Program-made: the position numbers and the translations under genes | Shown: positions 56,948 to 64,000 of the stretch, one piece after another | Layout of the letters: each line of letters opens with the position of its first letter | Numbering within the stretch: position 1 is the first letter of the stretch | The notes under the pieces: generated by a model | Told to the model about the DNA's origin: nothing | The model's input: the letters and a program-made list of their open reading frames with translations, nothing else | The model's database searches: none | NCBI RefSeq assembly: GCF_008312835.1 | Contig: NZ_VSKS01000001.1 | Coordinates: 434,001-498,000, forward strand | Length of the DNA stretch: 64,000 bases | Origin: Streptomyces marokkonensis | GTDB lineage: Bacteria; Actinomycetota; Actinomycetes; Streptomycetales; Streptomycetaceae | Direction: 5' to 3'

Positions 56948-57952
56948 ATGACGTCGTACGCCGTCGTGATCCCCACCCTGGTGCGGGACACCCTCGCCGA
57001 CTGCCTCGCCGCGCTCGCCGCGGCGAACGGGCCGCGTCCCGACGAGATGGTCCTCGTCGACGACCGCCCCGGGGCGGCGCCCGCCCCCGAGGCGCTGGGC
57101 CACGCGCTGAGCGTCCTGGGCCACCTGCGCGAACGCGCCACCGTCCTGGCCGGCGGGGGTCACGGGCCCGCCGCCGCGCGCAACACCGGCCTCCGCGCCG
57201 TCACGGCGCCCTGGGTCGTCTTCCTGGACGAGGACGTCCAGGTGGGACCGCACTGGTACACGCAACTCGTGCGGGACCTGACGGAGGCGTCCCCCGACAC
57301 GGCCGGCGTCCAGGGCGTCATCACCGTGCCGCTGCCCGAGGGGCGCCGCCCCACCGACTGGGAACGCGGCACGGCCCGGCTCGCCCGGGCCCGCTGGACC
57401 ACCGCGGACATGGCCTACCGCACCGAGGCCCTGAAGCAGGTCGGCGGTTTCGACGAACGCTTCACCCGCGCCTTCCGCGAGGACGCCGACCTCGCGCTGC
57501 GCCTTCTCGGCGCGGGCTGGCGGATCCGCCGGGGCCACCGCACCACTCTGCACCCCGTGCGCCCCGCCTCCCGCTGGGCATCGGTGGGGCAGCAGCGCGG
57601 CAACGCCGACGACGCCCTGATGCGGCGGCTGCACGGCCCCGACTGGTGGGACAAGGCGGTCGCGCCGCGCGGCCGGATCCGCCGGCACGCCGCGATCACC
57701 GCCGCCGGGACCGCCGCCTGCGTCCTCGGGGCCACCGGGCACCGCCGCGCGGCCGCCGTCTGCGCCCTCGGCTGGGCCGCCGGGACGGCCGAGTTCGCCC
57801 GCGCCCGGATCGTCGCGGGTCCGCGCACCCGCGACGAGGTGACGACCGTGCTGGCCACCAGCGTGGCCATCCCGCCCGCAGCGACCTGGTACCGGATGGC
57901 CGGGGCCTGGCGCCACCGCAACGCTCCCGTCCGGCGGGAGGTGACCCGATGA
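56948..57952 (+). CDS. Family 2 glycosyltransferase
   Basis: A 334-aa protein. The GT-A fold has YAVVIPTLVRDTLADCLAAL, then EMVLVDDRPG, GPAAARNTGLRAVTAPWVVFLDEDVQ (the DxD motif as DED), and GGFDERFTRAFREDADLALRLLGAG, with ED as base. The C-terminal part has hydrophobic segments (AAITAAGTAACVLGATG; AAAVCALGWAAG) that may associate with the membrane. The ATG at 56948 follows GAGGG with good spacing. It is the first gene of an overlapping six-gene operon. Confidence 0.88.
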   Translation: MTSYAVVIPTLVRDTLADCLAALAAANGPRPDEMVLVDDRPGAAPAPEALGHALSVLGHLRERATVLAGGGHGPAAARNTGLRAVTAPWVVFLDEDVQVGPHWYTQLVRDLTEASPDTAGVQGVITVPLPEGRRPTDWERGTARLARARWTTADMAYRTEALKQVGGFDERFTRAFREDADLALRLLGAGWRIRRGHRTTLHPVRPASRWASVGQQRGNADDALMRRLHGPDWWDKAVAPRGRIRRHAAITAAGTAACVLGATGHRRAAAVCALGWAAGTAEFARARIVAGPRTRDEVTTVLATSVAIPPAATWYRMAGAWRHRNAPVRREVTR

Positions 57953-58620
57953 GCCCGGTGCGGGCGGTGCTCTTCGACCGCGACGGCACGCTGGTCCACG
58001 ACGTCCCGTACAACGCCGACCCCGACCGCGTACGGCCCGTCGAGGGCGCCCGCGAGGCGCTGGACGAGCTGCGCGCACGCGGCGTCCGCACGGGCGTCGT
58101 CACCAACCAGTCCGGCATCGCGCGCGGGCTGCTCACCGAGGCCGACGCCCGCCGCGTCAACCGGCGCGTGGAGGAACTGCTCGGCCCTTTCGACGTGTGG
58201 GCCCTGTGCCCGCACGGCCCCGACGACGGCTGCCGCTGCCGCAAACCCCGGCCGGGCATGATCCTGTGGGCCGCCGGCCGCCTCCGCGCCGACCCCGCCG
58301 ACTGCGTGGTCGTCGGGGACATCGGGGCCGACATGGAGGCCGCCCGCCGTGCCGGCGCCCACGGCATCCTCGTCCCGACCCCCGAGACCCGCCCCGAGGA
58401 GACGACCGCGGCCCCCCATCTGGCCCCGGACCTCCCGGCAGCGGTACGCCTGCTCCTCGGCACCCCGCCCTGGGACGGCCCCACGGGCTCCCCGAGCCGC
58501 CACCAGGACCCGCCGCCTAGGCCCGGTCCGCCCGGAAGCGGCCCGGTGGTGGGCTCCGCGACGGGTGGGGCCGACCGGCCGTACGACGCCGGCCGGTCCC
58601 CGCGGAGGAGGCGCGCGTGA
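57949..58620 (+). CDS. HAD-IIIA phosphatase (GmhB-like)
   Basis: A 223-aa protein. HAD motifs: VLFDRDGTLVHDVPYN (DxDGT nucleophile), VVTNQSGIARG, the zinc loop CPHGPDDGCRCRKPRPGM (Cx7CxC type) and VVGDIGADMEAARRAGAHGI. This is the layout of D-glycero-D-manno-heptose bisphosphate phosphatase. The 60 residues after about 165 are Pro/Arg-rich and unrelated. It overlaps both neighbours by 4 nt. The two GT9 enzymes that follow make a heptose-like donor plausible, although no gmhA or hldE homologue is inside the window. Confidence 0.88.
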   Translation: MSPVRAVLFDRDGTLVHDVPYNADPDRVRPVEGAREALDELRARGVRTGVVTNQSGIARGLLTEADARRVNRRVEELLGPFDVWALCPHGPDDGCRCRKPRPGMILWAAGRLRADPADCVVVGDIGADMEAARRAGAHGILVPTPETRPEETTAAPHLAPDLPAAVRLLLGTPPWDGPTGSPSRHQDPPPRPGPPGSGPVVGSATGGADRPYDAGRSPRRRRA

Positions 58621-59609
58621 AGGCCCTCGTCACCCGCCTCGACAGCTTCGGCGACGTCCTCCTCGCCGGGCCCGCCGTGCGCGCCGTCGCCGCCCGGGCC
58701 GACCGCGTCACCCTGCTGTGCGGGCCGCACGGCGCGCCCGCGGCGGGACTGCTGCCCGGGGTGGACGAGGTGCTCGTCTGGGACTCGCCCTGGACCGGGT
58801 TCCAGCCGCCCGAGGTCAGCCGGGAGGAGATCGACCGCGTCGTCGGCGCCGTCGACGCCGACACCGCGCTGATCCTCACCTCCTTCCACCAGTCGCCCCT
58901 GCCCACCGCGCTGCTGCTGCGCCTGGCCGGGGTCCGCTTCATCGCCGCCGACAGCGAGGACTACCCCGGCTCGCTCCTCGACGTACGCCACCACCGCGCC
59001 CCGCACGCCCACGAGGCCGAGGCCGCGCTCGACCTCGCGGAGGCCGCCGGGTTCCCCCGGCCCGACGACGGGCGGCTGCGGGTGCTCCCGCCGCCCGCGA
59101 CCGAGGAACTGACCGGCCCCGGCGCCTACGTCGTCGTCCACCCCGGCGCCAGCGTGCCCGCCCGCGCCTGGAGCCCCGGCCGGTGCGCCCAGGCGGCCCG
59201 CGAACTCGCCGCCGCCGGGCGCCGGGTCGTGGTCACCGGCGGCGCGGGGGAGCGGGACCTGACCGCGTACGTGGCCGGCGGCCACGCCGTCGACCTCGGC
59301 GGCCGCACCGGTGCCTCCGAACTCTCCGGAGTCCTCGCCGGCGCCGACTGCGTGGTCACCGGCAACACCGGCCCCGCCCATCTCGCCGCCGCCGTGGGCA
59401 CCCCGGTGGTCTCCCTGTTCGCGCCGGTCGTACCCGCCGAACGGTGGCGCCCCTACGGCGTGCCGTACGTGCTGCTCGGCGACCAGCAGGCACCGTGCGC
59501 CGGCACCAGGGCCCGGCAGTGTCCCGTACCCGGCCACCCGTGCCTGGAGGAGATCACCGCGTACGACGTCGTCGCCGCCGTCGACAAACTGGTCGAGGTC
59601 GTCCGGTGA
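58617..59609 (+). CDS. Family 9 glycosyltransferase (heptosyltransferase-like), first copy
   Basis: A 330-aa GT-B fold protein, GTG start overlapping the phosphatase stop. LVTRLDSFGDVLLAGPAVRAVAARADRVTLLCGP is the acceptor-side start; VVVHPGASVPARAWSPGRCAQAARELAAAGRRVVVTGGAGERDL and CVVTGNTGPAHLAAAVGTPVVSLFAP are the nucleotide-sugar-binding motifs of GT9 (the GDTG-like loop reads GNTG). A Cys-bearing tail (APCAGTRARQCPVPGHPCLEE) is typical of LPS-type GT9. In a Gram-positive the acceptor is probably another surface glycan. Confidence 0.9.
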   Translation: MKALVTRLDSFGDVLLAGPAVRAVAARADRVTLLCGPHGAPAAGLLPGVDEVLVWDSPWTGFQPPEVSREEIDRVVGAVDADTALILTSFHQSPLPTALLLRLAGVRFIAADSEDYPGSLLDVRHHRAPHAHEAEAALDLAEAAGFPRPDDGRLRVLPPPATEELTGPGAYVVVHPGASVPARAWSPGRCAQAARELAAAGRRVVVTGGAGERDLTAYVAGGHAVDLGGRTGASELSGVLAGADCVVTGNTGPAHLAAAVGTPVVSLFAPVVPAERWRPYGVPYVLLGDQQAPCAGTRARQCPVPGHPCLEEITAYDVVAAVDKLVEVVR

Positions 59610-60616
59610 GCCCGCGGCACGCCCCGGCCGCCCCGCGGGGACGTCTGCTCGTCCTGCGTGCCCTCGGCCTCGGGGACCTGCTCGCCGGGGTTCCCGCGCT
59701 GCGGGCCCTGCGGCGGGCGTTCCCCGGGTACGAGCTCGTGCTGGCGGCGCCCGCCGGACTCGCGCCGGTCGCCGCGGCCACCGGAGCCGTCGACCGGCTG
59801 CTGCCCGCCTCCGCGCCCGCCCGCGCGGTGCCGCGCGCTCTCGCCTGGACCGGCCCGCCGCCGGACGTCGCGGTGGACCTGCACGGCAACGGACCCCCCA
59901 GCCACCGCCTGCTGCAGTCCCTGCGCCCCCCGCGCCTGCTGGCGTTCGCGCACCCCGGGACCCCGGAGATCGAGGGCCCGCCCTGGTACGCGGAGGAACA
60001 CGAGCGGGACCGCTGGTGCCGGCTGCTCCGCTGGTACGGCGTCGACGCCGACCCCGCCGACCTGCTGCTGTCCCGCCCGCGGACCCCGTCCTCCGCCCCC
60101 GGCGCCGTCGTGCTGCACCCCGGCGCCGGCGCCGGCGCCCGCCGCTGGCCGGCCGAACGGTACGCGGCCGTCGCGACCGCCCTGCGCGAGCGCGGCCGGC
60201 GGGTCGTGGTCACGGGCGGCGCGGACGAGGAGGACCTGGTGGCGCGCGTCGCCGGCCTGGCCGGACTGCCCGGCGCCGACGTCCTCGCCGGGGGCCTGCC
60301 CTTCGACCGGCTCGCCGGCCTCGTCGCGGGCGCCCGGGCCGTCGTCAGCGGTGACACCGGCATCGCCCACCTGGCGGTGGCCCACGCCACCCCCACCGTC
60401 ACCCTCTTCGGCCCGGTCCCGCCCGCCCTGTGGGGCCCGCCCCGGCACCCGCGCCACATCGCCCTGTGGCACGGCCCGCCGGGCGACCCCCACGGGCGGC
60501 GCCCCGGCCCGGCGCTCCTGCGCATCACCCCCGACGAGGTCCTGCGCGCGCTGGACCGCCTGCCCGCCGCGCCGACGGGCCCCCACGCACCACCGGAAGA
60601 GGTGAGCACACGATGA
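59606..60616 (+). CDS. Family 9 glycosyltransferase (heptosyltransferase-like), second copy
   Basis: A 336-aa paralogue of the preceding gene: LLVLRALGLGDLLAGVPALRALRRAFPGYELVLAAP, then VVLHPGAGAGARRWPAERYAAVATALRERGRRVVVTGGADEEDLVARVAG and AVVSGDTGIAHLAVAHATPTVTLFGPVPPALWGPP. Here the binding loop reads SGDTG, the usual form. Starts and stops overlap by 4 nt on both sides. Two different GT9 enzymes in a row suggest that two sugars are added in sequence. Confidence 0.9.
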   Translation: MSPRHAPAAPRGRLLVLRALGLGDLLAGVPALRALRRAFPGYELVLAAPAGLAPVAAATGAVDRLLPASAPARAVPRALAWTGPPPDVAVDLHGNGPPSHRLLQSLRPPRLLAFAHPGTPEIEGPPWYAEEHERDRWCRLLRWYGVDADPADLLLSRPRTPSSAPGAVVLHPGAGAGARRWPAERYAAVATALRERGRRVVVTGGADEEDLVARVAGLAGLPGADVLAGGLPFDRLAGLVAGARAVVSGDTGIAHLAVAHATPTVTLFGPVPPALWGPPRHPRHIALWHGPPGDPHGRRPGPALLRITPDEVLRALDRLPAAPTGPHAPPEEVSTR

Positions 60617-61494
60617 CCGTCCCGTCCGCGGACCACCGCCCCGTCGGTGTCGTCATCGCCACCCGGAACCGGTGCGACCGGCTGGCCGTGACCCTCCGCC
60701 GTCTGCTGGAGCTGCCCGAGCGGCCCGAGATCCTCGTCGCGGACAACGCCTCCACCGACGGCACCCGGGCGATGGTCGCCCGCGACTTCCCCGGGGTGCG
60801 CGTGCTGGCGCTCCCCGCCAACCACGGCGCCCTCGCCCGCAACCACGGCGCCCGCGCCCTCGACACCCCGTACGTGGCGTTCAGCGACGACGACTCCTGG
60901 TGGGCGCCCGGCGCCCTCGGCCGGGCGGCCGAGCTGTTCGACGCGCACCCCCGGCTCGGCCTGATCGCCGCCCGCACCCTCGTCGGCCCGGCCGCGGACC
61001 CCGACCCGCTCAACGACGTCCTCGCCGGCTCCCCGCTCGGCCCGGCCACCGACCTGCCCGGCACCCAGGTGCTCGGCTTCCTCGCCTGCGGCGCCGTCGT
61101 GCGACGCAGCGCCTACCTCGACGCCGGGGGATTCCACCGGCTGGTGTTCTTCGGCGGCGAGGAGACCCTGCTCGCCTACGACCTCGCCGCGCGCGGCTGG
61201 GGCGTCACCCACTGCCCCGACGTCGTCGCCCACCACCACCCGGCCCCCGCACCCCGCGCCGGCCGCCCGGTGCTCCAGCGCCGCAACGCGCTCCTGACCG
61301 CGTGGCTGCGCCGCCCCGTCCCGTACGCCCTGGCCCGCACCCGGGCCCTCGCCGCCGAGGCGCGCGGCGACCGCCACGCGCGGCGCGCCCTGCGCGAGGC
61401 CCTCGTCCGGCTGCCGGCCGCCCTGCGCGAGCGCCGGCCCCTGCCCCCGTGGGTGGAGAGGGCCGCCCGGCTGCTGGAGGGGACGACCGCGTGA
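60613..61494 (+). CDS. Family 2 glycosyltransferase (second)
   Basis: A 293-aa protein. GVVIATRNRCDRLAVTLRRLLELPERPEILVADNASTDGT is the GT2 start, NHGALARNHGARALDTPYVAFSDDDSWWAPGAL gives the DDD metal motif, and GGFHRLVFFGGEETLLAYDLAARGWGV the acceptor motif. The C-terminus has a basic helix. It is paralogous to the next gene (about half the residues match by eye). It overlaps both neighbours by 4 nt. Confidence 0.9.
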   Translation: MTVPSADHRPVGVVIATRNRCDRLAVTLRRLLELPERPEILVADNASTDGTRAMVARDFPGVRVLALPANHGALARNHGARALDTPYVAFSDDDSWWAPGALGRAAELFDAHPRLGLIAARTLVGPAADPDPLNDVLAGSPLGPATDLPGTQVLGFLACGAVVRRSAYLDAGGFHRLVFFGGEETLLAYDLAARGWGVTHCPDVVAHHHPAPAPRAGRPVLQRRNALLTAWLRRPVPYALARTRALAAEARGDRHARRALREALVRLPAALRERRPLPPWVERAARLLEGTTA

Positions 61495-62387
61495 CCGATC
61501 CCCGCACCACCGTCGTCGTCATCACGTACAACCGGCGCCCCGAGCTCCTGCGCACCCTCGGCCGCCTCGCCGGACTCCCGGAGCGGCCGCGGGTGATCGT
61601 CACCGACAACGGCTCCACCGACGGCACCGCGGAGGCCGTCGCCCGCCACCACCCCGACGTGCGGCTGCTGCGCCCCGGCCGCAACCTCGGCGCCGCCGGA
61701 CGCAATCTGGCCGTGCGCGAGGTCCGTACGCCCTACGTGGCGTTCTGCGACGACGACTCCTGGTGGTCGCCCGGCTCCCTGTCCGGCGCCGCCGACCTGC
61801 TCGACCGGCACCCGGCGCTCGGATCGGTCACGGCGCGGATCGTCGTCGAGCCCGGCGGCACCGAGGACCCGGTCGTCCGCGAACTGCGTCACTCCCCCGT
61901 GCCGGGCCCGTCCTGGCTGCCCGGGCCGGCCCTCGGCTCGTTCCTGGCCGCCGCGACCGTCCTGCGCACCGACGCCTTCCGCACCGCGGGGGGCTTCCAC
62001 CCGCGGCTCTGGCTCGGCGGCGAGGAGGAACTCCTGGCCGCCGACCTCGCTGCCGACGGCTGGTGGCTCACCTACGCCGACCACCTGACGATCCACCACC
62101 GGGCCTCGGCGGTCCGGGACGCGACCCTGCGCCGCAGGCACGGCATCCGCAACACCCTGTGGTTCACCTGGCTGCGCCGCCCGGCCGGCCCCGCCCTGCG
62201 CCGCACCCTGAACCTCGCCCGCACCGTCCCGCGGGACACGGCGTCCTTGCTCGCCTTCGCCGAGGCGGCGGCCGCCCTGCCCTGGGTCCTGCGTGAACGC
62301 CGGGTCCTGCCCCGCGAGGTGGAGTCCCGGCTGCGTCTGCTGGAACCCGCCCAGCGCACCTCCACGGCGCGCCGCTACACCGGCTGA
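61491..62387 (+). CDS. Family 2 glycosyltransferase (third)
   Basis: A 298-aa protein, GTG start. TTVVVITYNRRPELLRTLGRLAGLPERPRVIVTDNGSTDGT, NLGAAGRNLAVREVRTPYVAFCDDDSWWSPGSL and GGFHPRLWLGGEEELLAADLAADGWWL run in parallel with the preceding gene, so the pair arose by tandem duplication. It is the last gene of the operon, followed by a repeat-type terminator. Confidence 0.9.
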   Translation: MTDPRTTVVVITYNRRPELLRTLGRLAGLPERPRVIVTDNGSTDGTAEAVARHHPDVRLLRPGRNLGAAGRNLAVREVRTPYVAFCDDDSWWSPGSLSGAADLLDRHPALGSVTARIVVEPGGTEDPVVRELRHSPVPGPSWLPGPALGSFLAAATVLRTDAFRTAGGFHPRLWLGGEEELLAADLAADGWWLTYADHLTIHHRASAVRDATLRRRHGIRNTLWFTWLRRPAGPALRRTLNLARTVPRDTASLLAFAEAAAALPWVLRERRVLPREVESRLRLLEPAQRTSTARRYTG

Positions 62388-62440
62388 GACACCGGGTCGG
62401 TGCCGCAGGGTGCCGGAGGGTTTCGCCCCGGCCGCCCCTT

Positions 62441-62501
62441 CCCTTCCCGTCCCCGGGGGCCGTGCCCCCGGACCCCCCTTCGGCCCTGGACGGGCCTCTC
62501 C
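62441..62501. repeat. Dispersed convergent-gene repeat, copy B
   Basis: About 61 nt, nearly the same as 38576-38637. It includes a perfect hairpin CCGGGGGC-CGT-GCCCCCGG (62453-62471), then GGACCCCCC and CGGCCCTGGACGGGC. It lies between the convergent glycosyltransferase operon and the DUF3040 gene. Confidence 0.8.
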
Positions 62502-62570
62502 TCACACGCCGGACGGGCTGTTCGAGGGCTTTCGGCTGCGGCCGTCCGGCGCCCTGGGGAGGCAGACGGC

Positions 62571-62891
62571 TCAGCAGCCGGACCACCGGCACAGCAGGCG
62601 GAACGCCGCGAAGAGCGTGAGCGGCCACACCGCGGCGAACGCCCAGATCGCCCAGGGGGCCGACGTGACGATGCCGGTCACCATCAGCGTGACCGACACC
62701 CCGAGGAGCCCGGCCACCGTCCACCCGCGCGGGCGGTAGCCCGCGACGCGCCGGAGCAGGCGCGTGAGGTCGGGCCCCCGGCGGATCCTGAGCGTGCGCA
62801 GCCGCCGGTCGAGCCGGCGGTCGTGGCGCAGTGTCCGCTCGATCTCGTCGAGGATGCGCTGTTCGTGCTCGGGAAGCCGGCTGATGGACAC
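62571..62891 (-). CDS. DUF3040 small membrane protein
   Basis: A 106-aa protein, GTG after GGAGGAG. The start SISRLPEHEQRILDEIERTLRHD (about 2-25) is the DUF3040 signature, a helix found in many actinobacterial proteins. Two transmembrane helices follow (WTVAGLLGVSVTLMVTGIV; WAIWAFAAVWPLTLFAAFRLL). The function is unknown. Confidence 0.88.
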   Translation of the reverse strand: MSISRLPEHEQRILDEIERTLRHDRRLDRRLRTLRIRRGPDLTRLLRRVAGYRPRGWTVAGLLGVSVTLMVTGIVTSAPWAIWAFAAVWPLTLFAAFRLLCRWSGC

Positions 62892-62962
62892 GTCTCTCCT
62901 CCAGGGACCACCGTGAGACCAGGACGACCGCGAGGCTCCCGGGTGCCCGGACGGCCGCCGGG

Positions 62963-63892
62963 CTAACCGGCGGTGGCGCGGGGCGCGAGCACCTCCATCA
63001 GCCGGTCCGCGCCGTCCGGCACCCGGCCGTCCCGGAACGCGTCACGGACCTGCCGTGCGGCCACCCGGCCCGAGGTCAGGCACCAGTCCCACCACCGCTC
63101 CAGCCGGCGCTCGTCCAGCTGCTCGGCGCCCAGCAGCGCGGGCCAGCCGCACGCGCGTGCCTGCGCGGTCACCTTGGCGCCGCCCGCCACCGGGTCCACG
63201 GCCAGCACGGGGGTGCCGACCCGCAGGGCGAGCACCAGCCCGTGCAGCCGGTCGGTGACGACCAGGTCGAGGCGGGCCAGCACCGACTGCACCTGCGCGG
63301 GAGTCGCGCTCAGATGCCAGTCACGGGTGTCGAGGCGGGTCTCCAGCTCCAGCCGGGCGCAGTCCTTGCCGGCCAGCCAGCGGGTCACCCGGCCCGCGAC
63401 CTGCCCGTGCCGCCGCTGCTCCCCGTACTCCTCCTGGCCGTGGGTGAGGATCACCCCGACCACGGGCCGCGCGGGCACCGCCGGCGCGCGGGCCGCCAGG
63501 TCCTCGGTCGGCTCGCTGCCGGGGGCGTCCCGTGCCAGCACGCGGTGGAAGCCCGTCGCGGCGGCGTCCGCCGGGTCGATCACCGACGTCCCCACGGCGA
63601 TCCGCACGCAGTGCGCGAACCGCCGGTGCAGCTCCTCGACCTGCGGTCCGTGCAGCGGCCCGCACACGAACACCAGATGGGAGTAGTCACCGGGCCGTAC
63701 GCTGTCGAGGTGCAGGGCGTCCGGCAGGAAACCGGGGCTCCACACGACGTCGTACGGCGTCCCGGACGCCCGCAGCACCTCCTCCACCCGGCGCAGCGCC
63801 AGCACGTCCCCGGCGGTCGCCTCCCCGTCGCGGAAGCTGAACCACCCGGTCAGCAGGACCCTTCGCGGTCCCGAGGTCTCTCGTTCGTGCAC
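62963..63892 (-). CDS. Polysaccharide pyruvyl transferase family protein
   Basis: A 309-aa protein. RRVLLTGWFSFRDGEATAGDVLALRRVEEVL is the N-terminal Rossmann start, YSHLVFVCGPLHGPQVEELHRRF follows, and VVTDRLHGLVLALRVGTPVLAVDPVAGGAKV is the conserved DRxHG block of the PS_pyruv_trans family. It transfers pyruvate from PEP, or acts as a related sugar transferase, on surface polysaccharide. I chose the GTG at 63892 because GGAG stands 6 nt upstream. Its nearness to the glycosyltransferase operon suggests a common surface glycan. Confidence 0.85.
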   Translation of the reverse strand: MHERETSGPRRVLLTGWFSFRDGEATAGDVLALRRVEEVLRASGTPYDVVWSPGFLPDALHLDSVRPGDYSHLVFVCGPLHGPQVEELHRRFAHCVRIAVGTSVIDPADAAATGFHRVLARDAPGSEPTEDLAARAPAVPARPVVGVILTHGQEEYGEQRRHGQVAGRVTRWLAGKDCARLELETRLDTRDWHLSATPAQVQSVLARLDLVVTDRLHGLVLALRVGTPVLAVDPVAGGAKVTAQARACGWPALLGAEQLDERRLERWWDWCLTSGRVAARQVRDAFRDGRVPDGADRLMEVLAPRATAG

Positions 63893-64000
63893 AGTGCGCT
63901 CCGAGTGCCCCGCTCCGGCGGAAGCCAATCGGCCCGGAGCGTGCCGCTCACACCGATCGCGCCGGCCGGTGCATCGCGGACAGATCCTGACCGCAAGGGC

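Noticed and set aside
56948-62387. Secondary-metabolite gene cluster
   Set aside because: Only glycosyltransferases and a sugar phosphatase; no PKS, NRPS, terpene or other scaffold gene.

Overview
The window is typical Streptomyces chromosome: about 70+ % GC, strong third-position GC bias, many GTG and some TTG starts, 1-4 nt ATGA/GTGA overlaps inside operons, and secreted hydrolases with twin-arginine leaders. The content (catabolic operons, glycoside hydrolases, surface-polysaccharide enzymes, regulators, one lineage-specific cassette) suggests a chromosome arm or arm/core boundary. I found no tRNA, rRNA, CRISPR array, IS element or prophage.

Layout. 0-2.2 kb: small membrane proteins, then a decayed diacylglycerol-kinase-type gene. 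2.2-6.4 kb: a class II amidotransferase, a GH43 arabinanase/xylosidase plus an internally deleted rhamnogalacturonan acetylesterase under a clear promoter and operator, a shrunken DinB-like gene, a PEP mutase/isocitrate lyase-family enzyme and a TetR gene. 6.9-13.4 kb: a secreted PHP phosphoesterase behind PHO-box-like repeats, then a ROK regulator with a GH2 beta-galactosidase. 13.6-18 kb: alditol oxidase divergent from a radical SAM protein, then a protein with sigma-like, zinc-finger, membrane and cellulose-binding (CBM2) parts. 18.4-24.1 kb: lactate/glycolate operon (permease, GlcD, GlcF, an unknown protein) and its divergent FCD-type GntR regulator, with a consensus operator between them. 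24.3-27.5 kb: an rsgA-type GTPase gene, Ada-AlkA and Ogt (alkylation repair). 28-39.5 kb: several low-complexity or repeat-bearing proteins, a PoxB-type pyruvate oxidase, an anti-sigma-type ATPase, a DUF2637 protein, an FhuF-like iron reductase under an iron box, and a GntR with a triplicated 15-residue repeat.

39.6-48.3 kb is a complete purine-catabolism island: PucR regulator, divergent three-subunit xanthine dehydrogenase, an AzgA-type purine permease and XdhC. 48.3-55.4 kb is the least explained part. A kinase-fold (APH-like) protein is divergent from a beta-helix/two-TM protein. Next come a trypsin-fold protein whose catalytic His and Ser positions both read Ala, and, translationally coupled to it, an 886-aa helical-repeat protein carrying four S1 RNA-binding domains. 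I regard this as the best candidate for an undescribed system. 55.4-64 kb holds an SRPBCC protein, a NodB-type lipoprotein deacetylase behind a large palindrome, a six-gene overlapping glycosyltransferase/HAD-phosphatase operon that looks built to make and attach a heptose-like sugar, a DUF3040 protein and a polysaccharide pyruvyl transferase.

All family assignments come from reading motifs and from memory of the families. No database search was possible.
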